DNA of 64,000 bases from contig OZ020306.1 in the NCBI GenBank assembly GCA_963971305.1, positions 33,625,512 to 33,689,511 of the forward strand. Direction: 5' to 3'. Below the pieces are notes generated by a model. That model searched no databases. It was not told where the DNA came from and saw nothing but the letters and a program-made list of their open reading frames with translations. Position 1 is the stretch's first letter. The number at the start of each line of letters is the position of its first letter. This document shows, one piece after another, positions 1 to 10,268 of this stretch. The DNA is from Arcuatula senhousia (taxonomy: Eukaryota; Mollusca; Bivalvia; Mytilida; Mytilidae). The translations under genes were made by a program, and so were the position numbers.

Positions 1-396
1 CATCGTTTTCTTATAGTGAAAGGAATATCACATCATTAATTTTATTGTAATGTTTTTTTATAAAGCTCACAAATTTAAAAGCAATCCATTGGAAATGAAA
101 AATTGGCTTCAAAATTTATAACGGAAAGGATGTGAATTGAATATTTTGGTTAAATCTTTGAATTAAGTGTTTTTTGCAGAAATATTGATAACTTGATACT
201 TGCTTTAAAACTTCCATAAACGTTTTTAGGCAAGCGCCAGCGAAGCCTTATGGTGTCTATCGAGTAGTGATGATTTTCGCGTTTTTTTCAGTCTAGACGG
301 AGTGATCTTCCTGCATCCAGTCTGGAATAAAATGCTTTATTTTCTATATTACTTTTCAATATTTGTTAACATGATACACACTTCAATAAATCTCCA
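1..396. other. Left flank, no gene seen
   Basis: AT-rich sequence with no convincing reading frame, exon or repeat that I recognise. It ends in CTCCATTTT, which abuts the left end of the DIRS array. Joined to the sequence right of 11112 it would give the predicted pre-insertion site around a TTTT core. Confidence 0.5.
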
Positions 397-702
397 TTTT
401 ATACATTTCCCCTGATATAGAACGAACATGGCTTCAAGACCAACCTAATTTAACCCCAAAACATTTCAAACGCCCTGGTATCACCACCATCCTCATTCAA
501 TTGGCAATTAATACAAATATGAAGAATAACTAAATTTATTAACTAACGAATCATTCTAACACAAACTAAGCTATTAACTAATCTAAAAAGAAATATACTT
601 TTTACATAAACAAACAGAAACTACAAGTAATATAAACATACAAGAATTAAGTTTGGCTTCTCGGGGGCTACTCATACTACACCATCGCATAATGCTAATT
701 TT

Positions 703-1860
703 ATGTCCTCTTTCAATATTCCAATGAAAGAGGAACATAAAGAGTTACCATATTTGTACTGGATACCTAAACTTCACAAAAATCCGTACAAAGAAAGGTA
801 TATAGCTGGATCTTCATCATGTTCAACTACAGAGCTGTCCGTTCATTTAACTAAAATCTTGTCTGCTGTCAAAGAAGGTCAACAAGCATACTGCGACACT
901 ATTTATAATCGTAGTGGAATTAACCATATGTGGATTTTGAAAAACTCAAAAGATTTGTTAGATCATTTTAAATCTAGATCATTTTCTGAGGTTCACTCTT
1001 TGAAAACGTTCGATTTTTCAACTTTATACACTACCTTGCCACACGATAAACTAAAATGTCGCCTGAAAAAACTTCTCGAAAAAGCCTTTTCAAACTCAAG
1101 GAATTTTGTTGTTTTGGGTTATAATTCTACATTCTTTTCCAAAACATCTTTCAAAGATAAAATTTGTTACACACTGGAACAAGTTTGCAGTATGCTTGAT
1201 TTCCTCATTGACAACATATTTGTCACCTTCGGAGGAGAGATTTTTCAACAACAAATCGGCATTCCAATGGGCACAAACTGTGCTCCTCTCCTCGCCGATT
1301 TGTTTTTATACTCTTACGAGACTGAATTTCTTCAGGGACTCGTAAAGGACAAGAAGATGAAAGAGGCACGGTCATTTAATCTTACATTCAGATATATTGA
1401 TGATGTCCTTTCTGTCAATAACACTTCATTTGGTAGTTGGATTCCTTCAATATATCCTCCAGAATTGGAGATTAAAGAGACCACCGAATCTAATTGCTTC
1501 ACGTCTTTCTTGGATTTGCACCTCGAATTTGACCCAGGTGGTCATCTCAGTACAAAAATTTACGATAAACGAGACGATTTTGATTTTCAAATTATTAATT
1601 TTCCTAATCTACAGAGCAATATACCTACTTCTCCTGCATACGGTGTTTATATTTCTCAACTTATTCGATATGCCAGAGCTTGCACACATTTCACAGATTT
1701 TTTGATCAGACACCGGTTTCTTCGTGACCGACTTTTGAAGCAGGGCTATAAGAAAATACGTCTCATACGATCACTAAAAAAATTCTTTCTTCGTTATCAG
1801 CCACTAGTAGAAAAGTTCAAAATTGAGTTAAAAGATATGATAGTTAATTGTTTTAATTAG
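703..1860 (+). CDS. Penelope-like reverse transcriptase (N-terminally truncated)
   Basis: Reverse transcriptase core of a Penelope-like retroelement (385 residues from the first Met). Visible motifs, in order: LYWIPKLHKNP with RYIAGSS (residues ~18-37), the first catalytic Asp in FDFSTLYTTLP (~103-113), the family-typical IGIPMGTNCAPLLADLF (~185-200), the catalytic YIDD (~232), and a thumb-like basic C-terminus. The frame is open throughout. The N-terminus is missing because the insertion is truncated, and the Met is probably internal. No GIY-YIG endonuclease follows: the frame stops at TAG and 280 bp of untranslated tail leads to the element end. It is nearly identical to the copy at 25904-27223, but that copy has a frameshift. 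The family call is confident; activity is unlikely. Confidence 0.88.
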   Translation: MSSFNIPMKEEHKELPYLYWIPKLHKNPYKERYIAGSSSCSTTELSVHLTKILSAVKEGQQAYCDTIYNRSGINHMWILKNSKDLLDHFKSRSFSEVHSLKTFDFSTLYTTLPHDKLKCRLKKLLEKAFSNSRNFVVLGYNSTFFSKTSFKDKICYTLEQVCSMLDFLIDNIFVTFGGEIFQQQIGIPMGTNCAPLLADLFLYSYETEFLQGLVKDKKMKEARSFNLTFRYIDDVLSVNNTSFGSWIPSIYPPELEIKETTESNCFTSFLDLHLEFDPGGHLSTKIYDKRDDFDFQIINFPNLQSNIPTSPAYGVYISQLIRYARACTHFTDFLIRHRFLRDRLLKQGYKKIRLIRSLKKFFLRYQPLVEKFKIELKDMIVNCFN

Positions 1861-2143
1861 TGTTTGACTGGTCTGCTGTACTGAGATGATCACCTCAATA
1901 TCCCTATTGTGTCTCACAACTATGTTGTGTTCTATGGTCATTACCGGATCCTAAGATCGCAATGGAAGAGGGAGGTTTGGCGCCATAAAACCTGGTTTAA
2001 CCCACCATTTCGTTTGAAATGCCTGTACCAAGTCAGGACCATTGCGATCCACCAGTTCTCCGGTATGACTGATTCGTTTTTGTCATTTTCTCTGGACTAT
2101 GAGATTGATCATTCAAGTTCGGTAGTTTTGTTATTACCTTTAT
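1861..2143 (+). other. 3' tail of the Penelope-like element
   Basis: Untranslated tail carrying a conserved block (AACCTGGTTTAACCCA, then CAAGTCAGGACCATTGCGAT) and ending in CCTTTAT. The block recurs at 27420-27596 and 48650-48825, each time ending at the same base. A diverged version lies at about 8040-8130 on the minus strand inside the inverted-repeat element. Confidence 0.75.
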
Positions 2144-2235
2144 TTTCTAATGAATTTGCTGGTCAAGGCAATATTAAAATAAATAGATAGATATAAAATA
2201 GAATCATAAGTTTAATGCTTAGTTGAACAAGTATT

Positions 2236-2661
2236 AGGTGGCAGAATCCAACCTTAGCGAACAAATTAATAAATTTACTTAAACAAATCCAACATAAAGT
2301 TATATAAGTATCTTAAAAACCTGAACGGCCGGTGGCAGAGTCCAACCTAGCCCAGGCAGCTGAAGCCGGCCTGTAGAATGTGAGTGATCAAACATAAATA
2401 GGTGGCAGAATCCAACCTGTCTGACTTAAGGAAAGGTGGCAGAATCCAACCTTGTTAATACAATGGTAGGTGGCAGAATCCAACCTGATTTAGTTAAAGG
2501 AAAGGTGGCAGAATCCAACCTGTTAATAAAATGGTAGGTGGCAGAATCCAACCTGATTTACTTAAAGGAAAGGTGGCAGAATCCAACCTTGTTAATAAAA
2601 TGGTAGGTGGCAGAATCCAACCTGATTTACTTAAAGGAAAGGTGGCAGAATCCAACCTTTT
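2236..2661. repeat. Minisatellite, unit GGTGGCAGAATCCAACC, DIRS copy 1
   Basis: The 17-bp core recurs, interspersed with two alternating spacers (one like TTGTTAATAAAATGGTA, one like TGATTTACTTAAAGGAAA), giving a higher-order period near 63 bp. It belongs to the ~965-bp end block of the DIRS element and is repeated at 3502-3926. The open minus-strand frame across it is a by-product of the period. Confidence 0.9.
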
Positions 2662-2808
2662 AAACAAAAACGGTGTTTGATATTGTGACCTAAAAATTAA
2701 CAAAAAATACCGGATTGTACCCCTTATATATGCAATAGTACATAAGCCAAGGCTGTAAAATGAATTGGGGGAAAATAATTTGAAAAATTATGCACGCCAA
2801 TATTTCTT

Positions 2809-2876
2809 AAAAGTGTAGCATAAGTTGCCCCAATTAAAAAGAAGACCGATAGGTGTTGAAGGGGATGGTGGGTGGG
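2809..2876. other. Deletion-junction sequence in DIRS copy 1
   Basis: These 68 bp lie between the two end blocks of DIRS copy 1 and have no match I can see in copy 2. They may come from a diverged internal region or be filler at the deletion. Confidence 0.4.
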
Positions 2877-3107
2877 TCGATAGAATAATTCGTCAACAGT
2901 AAACCCTGACTATTTTAAACTGCTAAATTTAATATGCATGATATATGTTACTATAATTAGCCTATTCACGTGTAACATGTCAATGACCTCTGAATTGCTG
3001 TATACAAAACCACGTGTATGTAGTTAATTTGGCAGCATGGAAAATGTAAACATATTACTGAGATTATATTGAAATGTATAAACTTAAATTTAATAAATTA
3101 AATGATC
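2877..3107 (-). repeat. DIRS 5'-end block S, first copy
   Basis: Begins TCGATAGAATAATTCG and runs to GATC just before the TTTT core. It is identical by eye to 10877-11108. In the minus-strand orientation of the DIRS genes it is the upstream end of the element. Directly abutting it is the start of the other end block (3108 onward), which is the join expected of a head-to-tail pair. Confidence 0.85.
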
Positions 3108-3501
3108 TTTTATACATTTCCCCTGATATAGAACGAACATGGCTTCAAGACCAACCTAATTTAACCCCAAAACATTTCAAACGCCCTGGTATCACCACCA
3201 TCCTCATTCAATTGGCAATTAATACAAATATGAAGAATAACTAAATTTATTAACTAACGAATCATTATAACACAAACTAAGCTATTAACTAATCTAAAAA
3301 GAAATATACTTTTTACATAAACAAACAGAAACTACAAGTAATATAAACATACAAGAATTAAGTTTGGCTTCTCGGGGGCTACTCATACTACACCATCGCA
3401 TAATGCTAATTTCTAATGAATTTGCTGGTCAAGGCAATATTAAAATAAATAGATAAATATAAAATAGAATCATAAGTTTAATGCTTAGTTGAACAAGTAT
3501 T

Positions 3502-3926
3502 AGGTGGCAGAATCCAACCTTAGCGAACAAATTAATAAATTTACTTAAACAAATCCAACATAAAGTTATATAAGTATCTTAAAAACCTGAACGGCCGGTG
3601 GCAGAGTCCAACCTAGCCCAGGCAGCTGAAGCCGGCCTGTAGAATGTGAGTGATCAAACATAAATAGGTGGCAGAATCCAACCTGTCTGACTTAAGGAAA
3701 GGTGGCAGAATCCAACCTTGTCAATACAATGGTAGGTGGCAGAATCCAACCTGATTTAGTTAAAGGAAAGGTGGCAGAATCCAACCTGTTAATAAAATGG
3801 TAGGTGGCAGAATCCAACCTGATTTACTTAAAGGAAAGGTGGCAGAATCCAACCTTGTTAATAAAATGGTAGGTGGCAGAATCCAACCTGATTTATTTAA
3901 AGGAAAGGTGGCAGAATCCAACCTTT
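3502..3926. repeat. Minisatellite, unit GGTGGCAGAATCCAACC, DIRS copy 2
   Basis: Second copy of the array described at 2236-2661, with the same unit order and only a few base differences (for example GTCAATA for GTTAATA near 3719). Confidence 0.9.
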
Positions 3927-4067
3927 TAAACAAAAACGGTGTTTGATATTGTGACCTAAAAATTAACAAAAAATACCGGATTGTACCCCTTATATATGCA
4001 ATAGTACATAGGCCAAGGCTGTAAAATGAATTGGGGGAAAATAATTTGAAAAATTATGCACGCCAAA

Positions 4068-4293
4068 TGAATGAATGCATTGAAATATCAATTTAATGCA
4101 TGAGTGAAGCCCCCAAGAAAAATAGCAGCCAAACTTTAATAACAGCAAAACAAAACAACAAAAAATAATATAAATGTAATACATGCATGACATGTTTTAA
4201 TATAGCAATATACAATACAAGAGAATGATTGTAATTACAAATTCTAAAATAATTCTTATCATAATCAAAACTTCCCTGCGAGTAGTAGCAAAA
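4068..4293. other. DIRS 3' untranslated region
   Basis: Sequence between the recombinase stop and the downstream end block of the DIRS element. It is AT-rich with no further reading frame, and it is absent from the deleted copy 1. Confidence 0.5.
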
Positions 4294-5214
4294 TCAGTGA
4301 CCAATAGGACTTGTACTAATAGGTAATTCACTCATATCATTTTGAGCTAGTTCTATTATTCTCTGGTCTACTTTTATATATCGATTATAACAATTCGATT
4401 CCCATCTGCCTAACGATTTGATAATGTGGTCTTGTACACCTCTAGCGGCAGCTGATGTGGCTGCACCACTTCGAAAAGAATGACCAGAATACCTATCTGT
4501 ATCATAACCTACTTGACTGAGCGTGTCTCTTAGGTATTGAAGAAAAACTTGTCTAGATAGGGGTCTCATATCTACTTCACTTTGAACAAATAAAGGATTA
4601 GATGAAGAAGCACCTTGAGATTGTCTTAGACCTATATATGTGACCATAGACGAGACAGGTTTAAATTGATTATTCTCATATATTATAATGTCAATTCCCT
4701 TATTGAAAGGGTCACATTTGGAACTATGTAGATGTAAAATAAAAAACTGTTGGCCTATGTCTATTGATACATCAGCTAAGGACAGATAATGAGAACTACT
4801 ATCTTTTTGAGTGAATTCTCCACATCGTAAGAAACCAAAAAACGCTAGCTTAAAAACACACTGTAACATACTGTTCACAAAACAAGAAAAAATATTTGCC
4901 TCACTTGATAAAAATTGACACATATCATGAAGAACAGAGGCAGTAATAGGAAGTCTCTTAGCAAAATCATTGTGTTGTGACTTCTTAATTCCTCGCAATA
5001 CATAAGATAATTGGCTCTGCGAAACCAGAGGGTCATATTTATTATATCTTAAATAGTAATATCTAATACCTGCTAGGTAAAGCTTAATTGTTTCGTATTT
5101 GATCATTAAAACATTTTTACAATATGTGACAAAATAAATAAAATGTTCTTCTACAACATGAGGATAAAAATGACTCTTACTTAAATCGTTACACTCATTA
5201 TTTAAGCGGTTCAT
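4294..5214 (-). CDS. DIRS tyrosine recombinase
   Basis: Tyrosine recombinase that would insert the circular DNA form of the DIRS element. Catalytic signatures visible: Arg in GFLRCGEF (~130), Lys in the SSKCDPFNKG region (~165), the HSFRSGAA box (His-x-x-Arg, ~245), Trp in GRWES, and the nucleophile Tyr in YNRYIK near the C-terminus. The frame has no breaks. The listed start is the first Met, but the same frame stays open upstream past 5310, with recombinase-like sequence (DVALSVNTRQVYKSG), so the true N-terminus overlaps the end of the RT frame. Translation may need frameshifting, splicing or another start. Confidence 0.88.
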   Translation of the reverse strand: MNRLNNECNDLSKSHFYPHVVEEHFIYFVTYCKNVLMIKYETIKLYLAGIRYYYLRYNKYDPLVSQSQLSYVLRGIKKSQHNDFAKRLPITASVLHDMCQFLSSEANIFSCFVNSMLQCVFKLAFFGFLRCGEFTQKDSSSHYLSLADVSIDIGQQFFILHLHSSKCDPFNKGIDIIIYENNQFKPVSSMVTYIGLRQSQGASSSNPLFVQSEVDMRPLSRQVFLQYLRDTLSQVGYDTDRYSGHSFRSGAATSAAARGVQDHIIKSLGRWESNCYNRYIKVDQRIIELAQNDMSELPISTSPIGH

Positions 5215-5309
5215 GGCTAAAAACTTTACAAAACAATTAATACCAGATTTATATACTTGTCTAGTGTTAACACTTAGGGCTACATCCCAGAGTTCTTGGA
5301 CCTGTGTAT

Positions 5310-6566
5310 CTAGGGCATCATGACCATTGACGGTGGTAGACAGGGAGTCGGTATCGAATCTGCTGATGGGGCCATCTTTCGAAATCTGGGCATCTGAAAT
5401 CGAGACAGAGCATCTGCAATATCATTTTTAACTCCCGGAATATGTCTAGCATGCACTAAATAATTATGAATTGCTGAATGATGCGTTAATTTCCTCATCA
5501 GCTTCATGATGCTCATAATTTTTGATCTTCCTTTATTGATGATTTCAACAGTTGACAAATTATCACAATAGAATACAATACGCAGCCTTTGCCAATGATG
5601 GCCCCATAGCACACATGCCATCACGATTGGGTACAGCTCGAAGAAGGCCATAGAAGTTTGCTCTTCATGTAATAACGAAATCGGAAAGGTTCCTTGAAAC
5701 CAGTGATTTTGAAAGAAACCCGCGAAAGCTGAGTCTGTAGCATCTGTGTACAATTCTAAATCCGGTGCTTGGGTAAGGTGTTCATTCATAAAAAACGATA
5801 CCCCATTCCACTCTGATAGAAATTGAGACCACATACGAAGATCTGACTTACACGATTTATTCAGATGAACATGGTGCGAAAGCTTAGAAACTGTAGTTGA
5901 AAGCTTTATTAAGTATGAAACAAATGAGCGACCTGGTTGCACTACTCTACACTCAAAGTTAAGGTGCCCTAAAAGACTTAGGAGTTCCCTTTTTGTACAC
6001 GAATTTCTATCTGTGAAGCTTCCTATTATTTCTTGAATACGACATACTTTCTCCATAGGCAACCTAGCTTCCATTTTTTCCGTATCTAGAATGACCCCTA
6101 AATATTCTAGTACAGTAACCGGTCCTTCCGTTTTCTTTTCTGACAACGGTATATTAAGCTCTCTAAAAATATTTAACAAGATACTTTTTGTTTGTGTCGC
6201 ATTTTCTTCCCGATTCACAATAACCAAAAAATCATCTAATAAATGTAAAATGTGACTTATATTATACTCGAATTCTGCTATCCAACAAATTGCAGATGAA
6301 AGAGTGTCAAATATTCGAGGTGACGACCTACTTCCGAATACGAGTCGATTAAAAAAGAAATACTCTTCATTCCATTTAATACAATGATACGGCCACATTT
6401 CCGGTGAAAGTGGCATAATCTTAAACGCGTCTGTAATGTCAGTCTTAATGAGAAAAGCTCCTTGACCTAAACTTTTAATAATTCTAATTGCGTCATCTAT
6501 TTTGACGTATTGCAGAGAATACTCCTCCTTATCAATCAATTCATTTAAACAGGGGTTTTCACTATC
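5310..6566 (-). pseudogene. DIRS reverse transcriptase/RNase H, C-terminal part
   Basis: Polymerase of the DIRS element, downstream of an insertion that splits the gene. RT motifs: FLIKTDITDAF (catalytic Asp), LVFGSRSSPRIF, and LDDFLVI, the LDD version of the YxDD box. RNase H motifs follow: YTDATDSAF, the Glu in FFELYPIVMA, YCDNLSTV and IADALSRF. The frame is open to TAG at 5310. The first residues of the raw frame (before NDSENPC) come from the inserted element. Removing 6570-8552 and one ATT joins this part in frame to 8556-8916, so the split is recent and probably the only lesion. Confidence 0.87.
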
Positions 6567-6569
6567 ATT

Positions 6570-8552
6570 AGACATTTTCACCGTAAGCCGAAACCGAATC
6601 CGAAACCGAAATCGATACCGAAACCAAAAGTATGGAACGCGAATACGGTGTCATGATCGTCATTTGCTACTTTGTGGTGTTCAAAGTGCGTTTTGGTTGT
6701 GGTTTATTCATTCTGTTATGTTGCTTATTGATTAAAATATATGGTTTACCCGTAATGATATGCACTTGTGTATTAAAAAGGACAATTTGAAAGTCTTTTT
6801 ATTTAGACCATGGGCCAATTGCAGAACCGCGAGCAGTGCCAAATGGCCTCATTGAAGGCTGCTGGCGGATGTCCATTGTGGTTTTTCTAAATTGCCGTGT
6901 AATTGTGGGCTGTGTCGCGTACACTTATTCCACATCTCATTATTTTCTATCTGAAAAAGCAAATGTGAAATCAGTAAACACAAATGAGTATAACACGAAG
7001 AATCAGGTAACACAAGAACAAACTACCGAACATAAATCAGCAAATTTTAGTCGTATACAATGATTTGTGTTTTGTTTTGTTTTGTCATTTTCGTTAATAA
7101 TTTATTAATTTGTTTGTTTCTACATACATGTACAAAATGCATCATATTCAGTCTTTTATGATATAGATGATTAACGCTGTTATGGACATAGGGAATAAGG
7201 GTATAATAAGTGCTGCTGTTAATTAGATCTGTTTTTCATTTGTTATCAAATTTGTGTTTGTATTTGTTTGCTACAATATGTACTTCATGTCATTGGACAA
7301 TGGTAAGCCTAATACTTCCGATCGATTTTCCTAAGCAGCTATGTTCTCAACTTGTTTGTCCATGCTCGGGTTGCTTGTAGTTGATAGAACAGCACAAGGA
7401 AACACAAAACACAAAATCAACTGAACAGAAATCAACAACGCGAACTCGTGTCGTATCAAGAATGAAATCAGGTGCTCCGGAGGAGCAAGCAGTTCCTGCC
7501 TACTATTGCACACCCATCCCGATGCTTATTTTCAATTCAATGTGTAAAATTCGGTAAAGGAAGACAAAACAAAACTATGACAAACCCAAATCTGCACACA
7601 TCTGAAAGATCAAAATCCCATGTGGTTACGAGTGCATGGTATCTACCATTAAATTTCTTGATTGGAGACACCAACTGGGAAGCGACATAATCCTATGTTA
7701 GCAATTTTTGTGTCAAACATGACGCTTTGCTAAAGAAATCGATGTCATTCCCGAAAGCTCTGGGGTAAAGAATCAATTGTGATACGAAATTCCATAAGCT
7801 GCATCGGACGGTATGTTGCTACACAAGAAGGGAACGATGATTGTTAAACAAAAAAATGAAGCAATGACGGTCTAACAGAAAAAATAAGGCTTCATTGGCC
7901 ACCCAAACAATGCAGTAACATACAGAATGATGCATGAAATTGGAAGATTAAGGTAATAAAAAAAAACCAACCGGACTTGGATGATCAATCTTAAGTTGCG
8001 AAAAAAAGACAATCAGGAAAAGACCACAAGAGAAACTAAAGATTGCAGCGGTCCTGACTTGATATAGACTTTTAACAAATGATGGGTTAAACCAGGTTTA
8101 ATGTGCCAACATTCCTCTCCCATTGCGTTAGATTCAAAAGATATCGTGAAGATCATTTTCAAAGAAAAACAAACAGCAAAAAATAAATAAACCAATCGGG
8201 GTGGGTCATTTAATCTGACATGATATTCAATTTGTATACCAATGACGAATATTGAAAGAAAAAACCTTTTGAAGACCATTACATTATATTCAGTCAACTT
8301 CAAGAATATAGTTATTCATCAGAATTCTTGAAAGGAAACTACTTATACGACAACATAAGAACTGAATCAAAATGCTTACACACGTCGAGTAAACATATGC
8401 ATAAATTAATTCGATTTTAAAGGTTTAATAATTGACATTTTATCGGAGGAATCAAAGTTTCAATAATATGTTTTCTAAACAGTCGAATTCAGTTTCGGTT
8501 TCGATTTCGGTATCGGTTTCGGTTTCGGTTTCGGCTTATAGTGAAAATGTCT
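6570..8552. mobile_element. 1,983-bp non-autonomous inverted-repeat element inside the DIRS RT
   Basis: Ends begin AGACATTTTCAC and continue ~50 bp into runs of GAAACC; the right end is the reverse complement. The repeats are flanked by ATT on both sides (6567-6569 and 8553-8555), a 3-bp target duplication. Excising the element plus one ATT restores an uninterrupted polymerase frame. No transposase is visible inside. It carries a fragment shared with 18749-18897 (near 6810-6958) and a minus-strand block like the Penelope 3' tail (near 8040-8130). A 3-bp duplication fits several superfamilies (PIF/Harbinger, CACTA, Zator, Academ); I cannot choose. Confidence 0.85.
6806..6958 (+). repeat. Dispersed repeat fragment (copy a)
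   Basis: Matches 18749-18897 closely and the reverse complement of 60600-60730 more loosely (GGGCCAATTGCAGAACCGCG and onward to the CACATCTCATTATTTTCT part). It lies within the inverted-repeat element, so it was either captured or is part of a wider family. Confidence 0.75.
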
Positions 8553-8555
8553 ATT

Positions 8556-8916
8556 ATGAGGAGCAGACAAGTCTACAATGAGCCTTTTCTTTTTACTGTA
8601 CTTGCTTTCAGCCACACCGATAGGATTAACCCTATAATTAACAAATGGGATTGAATCAAAGGGACCCGTCAGATATCCCTTTTCCAGTTCTGTTTGAATC
8701 AACTCAGAAACAATATCTTTATTTCTCACCGCAGATTGTAAATTTTTGCACTCAATTGAATTTTTTGGAAAGGACTGAAGACCTGTATGAAATCCAAAAC
8801 GTAACCCATGAATCAAATAATGTTTCAATTTAGTATCTGGATAATTGCGCAGAAGAAATTCTAGATTTGGAATATTAATAGGAGTGTTAACAGAATTCGA
8901 TTTTTTAGGTCGACCT
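8556..8916 (-). pseudogene. DIRS reverse transcriptase, N-terminal part
   Basis: Upstream portion of the split polymerase, ending at SAPHN where the inverted-repeat element was inserted. It carries the DIRS-type lead-in (PFVNYRVNPIGVAESK, then KKKRLIVDLSAPHN). The first Met is at 8828, but the frame is open further up and overlaps the end of Gag near 8915. The last coded residues of the raw frame (KPKPKPKP and so on) are translation of the insert's GAAACC repeats, not polymerase. Confidence 0.8.
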
Positions 8917-10240
8917 AAATTTTTCTCACCTGGGTCCCCATTCTCTGGGACCCAGCATTCTCGTTTTTTGACTGACAGATTGATCGTGGATGTTCCCCTT
9001 TACAAACCAGGCACACATGAATGTTCCTACATCGTAGAGAAGTGCAACCCCTAGAACCATTATAATTGTTACAGATTTCTTTGCCTAAATATGTAACCCG
9101 GTCTCTGCCGTACATGTCAATGTCTTCTGTTTTGTTAAAACCCCGGGCCGCTCTCTGCGTTTGGCTACACATATTAGAAGAATGAAAGGAACTGCCACAA
9201 CTTGAACAGGCATTTGGTCTAACATTCGCAAAAATGTTACAGAAGAGCGTGTTATTCCTGATTGACCAGTCGACCAACCTGTTATTGTAACGAAGGTGAG
9301 AAGCTGCATCTAACGAGAACTTTTTGTGGTACTCGTAAAAACCTGAACCAGGATATCTGGTAGCCATTTCCACAATGTCTCGTTCATAAAGATCAAGTTC
9401 GGATCGCCTTTGGGGAAAAGCGCTACACATGATGTTTTTGTAGACCCCAAATGCCTGAATAAATTCCCCTAGTGTTAAAGTTTTATTTAAACGAGGATCG
9501 CGCTTAACATTTTTTACCCCCTCTACATCGGCAATTTCTATTATCCCAGAACCAGTATAGTACGGAATTAATAAGGATGCAAGATTAATGTCTCTACCTG
9601 CAACAATGTTTTTCCTCAACTGGGGGGAAACTGTCTCCACAAACGGTAGTGATTCAGCTGCATACCCTCTGGAAGTGGGCACGGGTTTTCCTCTAGCTTG
9701 TTCTTCACTGCCTGCTGCAGCTGAAGCTGATGAAAATGCTCTAAAGGCTGTATCTAGAGTGAAAGGTGTAGTGTCACTGTCGCTTGCAAGGGGCAGCGGA
9801 ACGGAGCTTAAGCTTAAATTGTCATGGCTAGATAAGACAGGGGCCTGAGGGGGGGTCAACAGAGTAGGATCTCTTACTTCAGGATTTCCATTAATTTGAT
9901 TTTGCAAATTGTCTTTTGACAAAGAATTCACTTTATTTGTCAAAGTAATAACGTTCTGTTGTAAAGACTTTACTGTATTAGTTAAGCTCGACACTATTGT
10001 CGTCAATGATTTCTCCGTTTCACTTTGGTCGCGGCCATTATTGTTTACATACGAATCATGGGATCGCGCACTCCCTAATAAGTCGGGCGATACAGATCTT
10101 GACGGTGACGCTTGTGGTTGCGATTCTTCCGCGGTCACTGTATTGTCATTATTCCTTAACAAAGTTACCAATGCCATTCGACGCGCGTTGGCAGGATATC
10201 GAATATTTCTATTTGAAAGTTCAGTTCTCAAACGTGCCAC
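8915..10240 (-). CDS. DIRS Gag-like protein
   Basis: 441-residue Gag-like ORF upstream of the polymerase. The N-terminus (MARLRTELSNRNIRYPANAR) looks like a SAP-type helical module. A low-complexity Ser/Pro/Asn-rich stretch with a short heptad-like part follows (LQQNVITLTNKVNSLS), then a globular domain. The C-terminus carries zinc-binding motifs: CSSCGSSFHSSNMC (CX2CX4HX4C), a CCCH-like CNNYNGSRGCTSLRCRNIH, and CLVCKGEHPRSIC. Such a cysteine cluster fits nucleic-acid packaging. The frame is intact, and its end overlaps the start of the RT frame by a few bases. Confidence 0.82.
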   Translation of the reverse strand: MARLRTELSNRNIRYPANARRMALVTLLRNNDNTVTAEESQPQASPSRSVSPDLLGSARSHDSYVNNNGRDQSETEKSLTTIVSSLTNTVKSLQQNVITLTNKVNSLSKDNLQNQINGNPEVRDPTLLTPPQAPVLSSHDNLSLSSVPLPLASDSDTTPFTLDTAFRAFSSASAAAGSEEQARGKPVPTSRGYAAESLPFVETVSPQLRKNIVAGRDINLASLLIPYYTGSGIIEIADVEGVKNVKRDPRLNKTLTLGEFIQAFGVYKNIMCSAFPQRRSELDLYERDIVEMATRYPGSGFYEYHKKFSLDAASHLRYNNRLVDWSIRNNTLFCNIFANVRPNACSSCGSSFHSSNMCSQTQRAARGFNKTEDIDMYGRDRVTYLGKEICNNYNGSRGCTSLRCRNIHVCLVCKGEHPRSICQSKNENAGSQRMGTQVRKI

Positions 10241-10268
10241 AGTCCAATTTTCATAACGCGCAGGATCG

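Larger units (their letters stand above)
702..2143 (+). mobile_element. 5'-truncated Penelope-like element inserted in DIRS copy 1
   Basis: The empty site is preserved in DIRS copy 2 at about 3411-3415, so the insertion can be bounded precisely: a TTT at 699-701 is repeated at 2144-2146, and removing the insert plus one TTT gives the copy-2 sequence. The insert starts inside the reverse transcriptase relative to the longer copy at 25850-27596, so it is 5'-truncated. It ends at CCTTTAT, the same 3' end seen at 27596 and 48825. The TTT may be microhomology rather than a true target duplication. Confidence 0.85.
397..3107 (-). mobile_element. Internally deleted DIRS-type element (copy 1)
   Basis: This copy holds only the two ends of the neighbouring DIRS element. 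About 965 bp (397-2808, not counting a Penelope insertion) match 3108-4067 with roughly six differences. About 230 bp (2877-3107) are identical to 10877-11108. The coding part is missing and about 68 bp of other sequence (2809-2876) sits at the deletion. The left end starts TTTTATACATTTCCCC, exactly as copy 2 does. It looks like a deletion derivative joined head to tail with the full copy. An ordinary segmental duplication is the alternative. Confidence 0.65.

Noticed and set aside
2236..3926. Regularly spaced repeats as a CRISPR array
   Set aside because: Spacers are only two alternating sequences and the setting is eukaryotic transposon DNA; it is a minisatellite.
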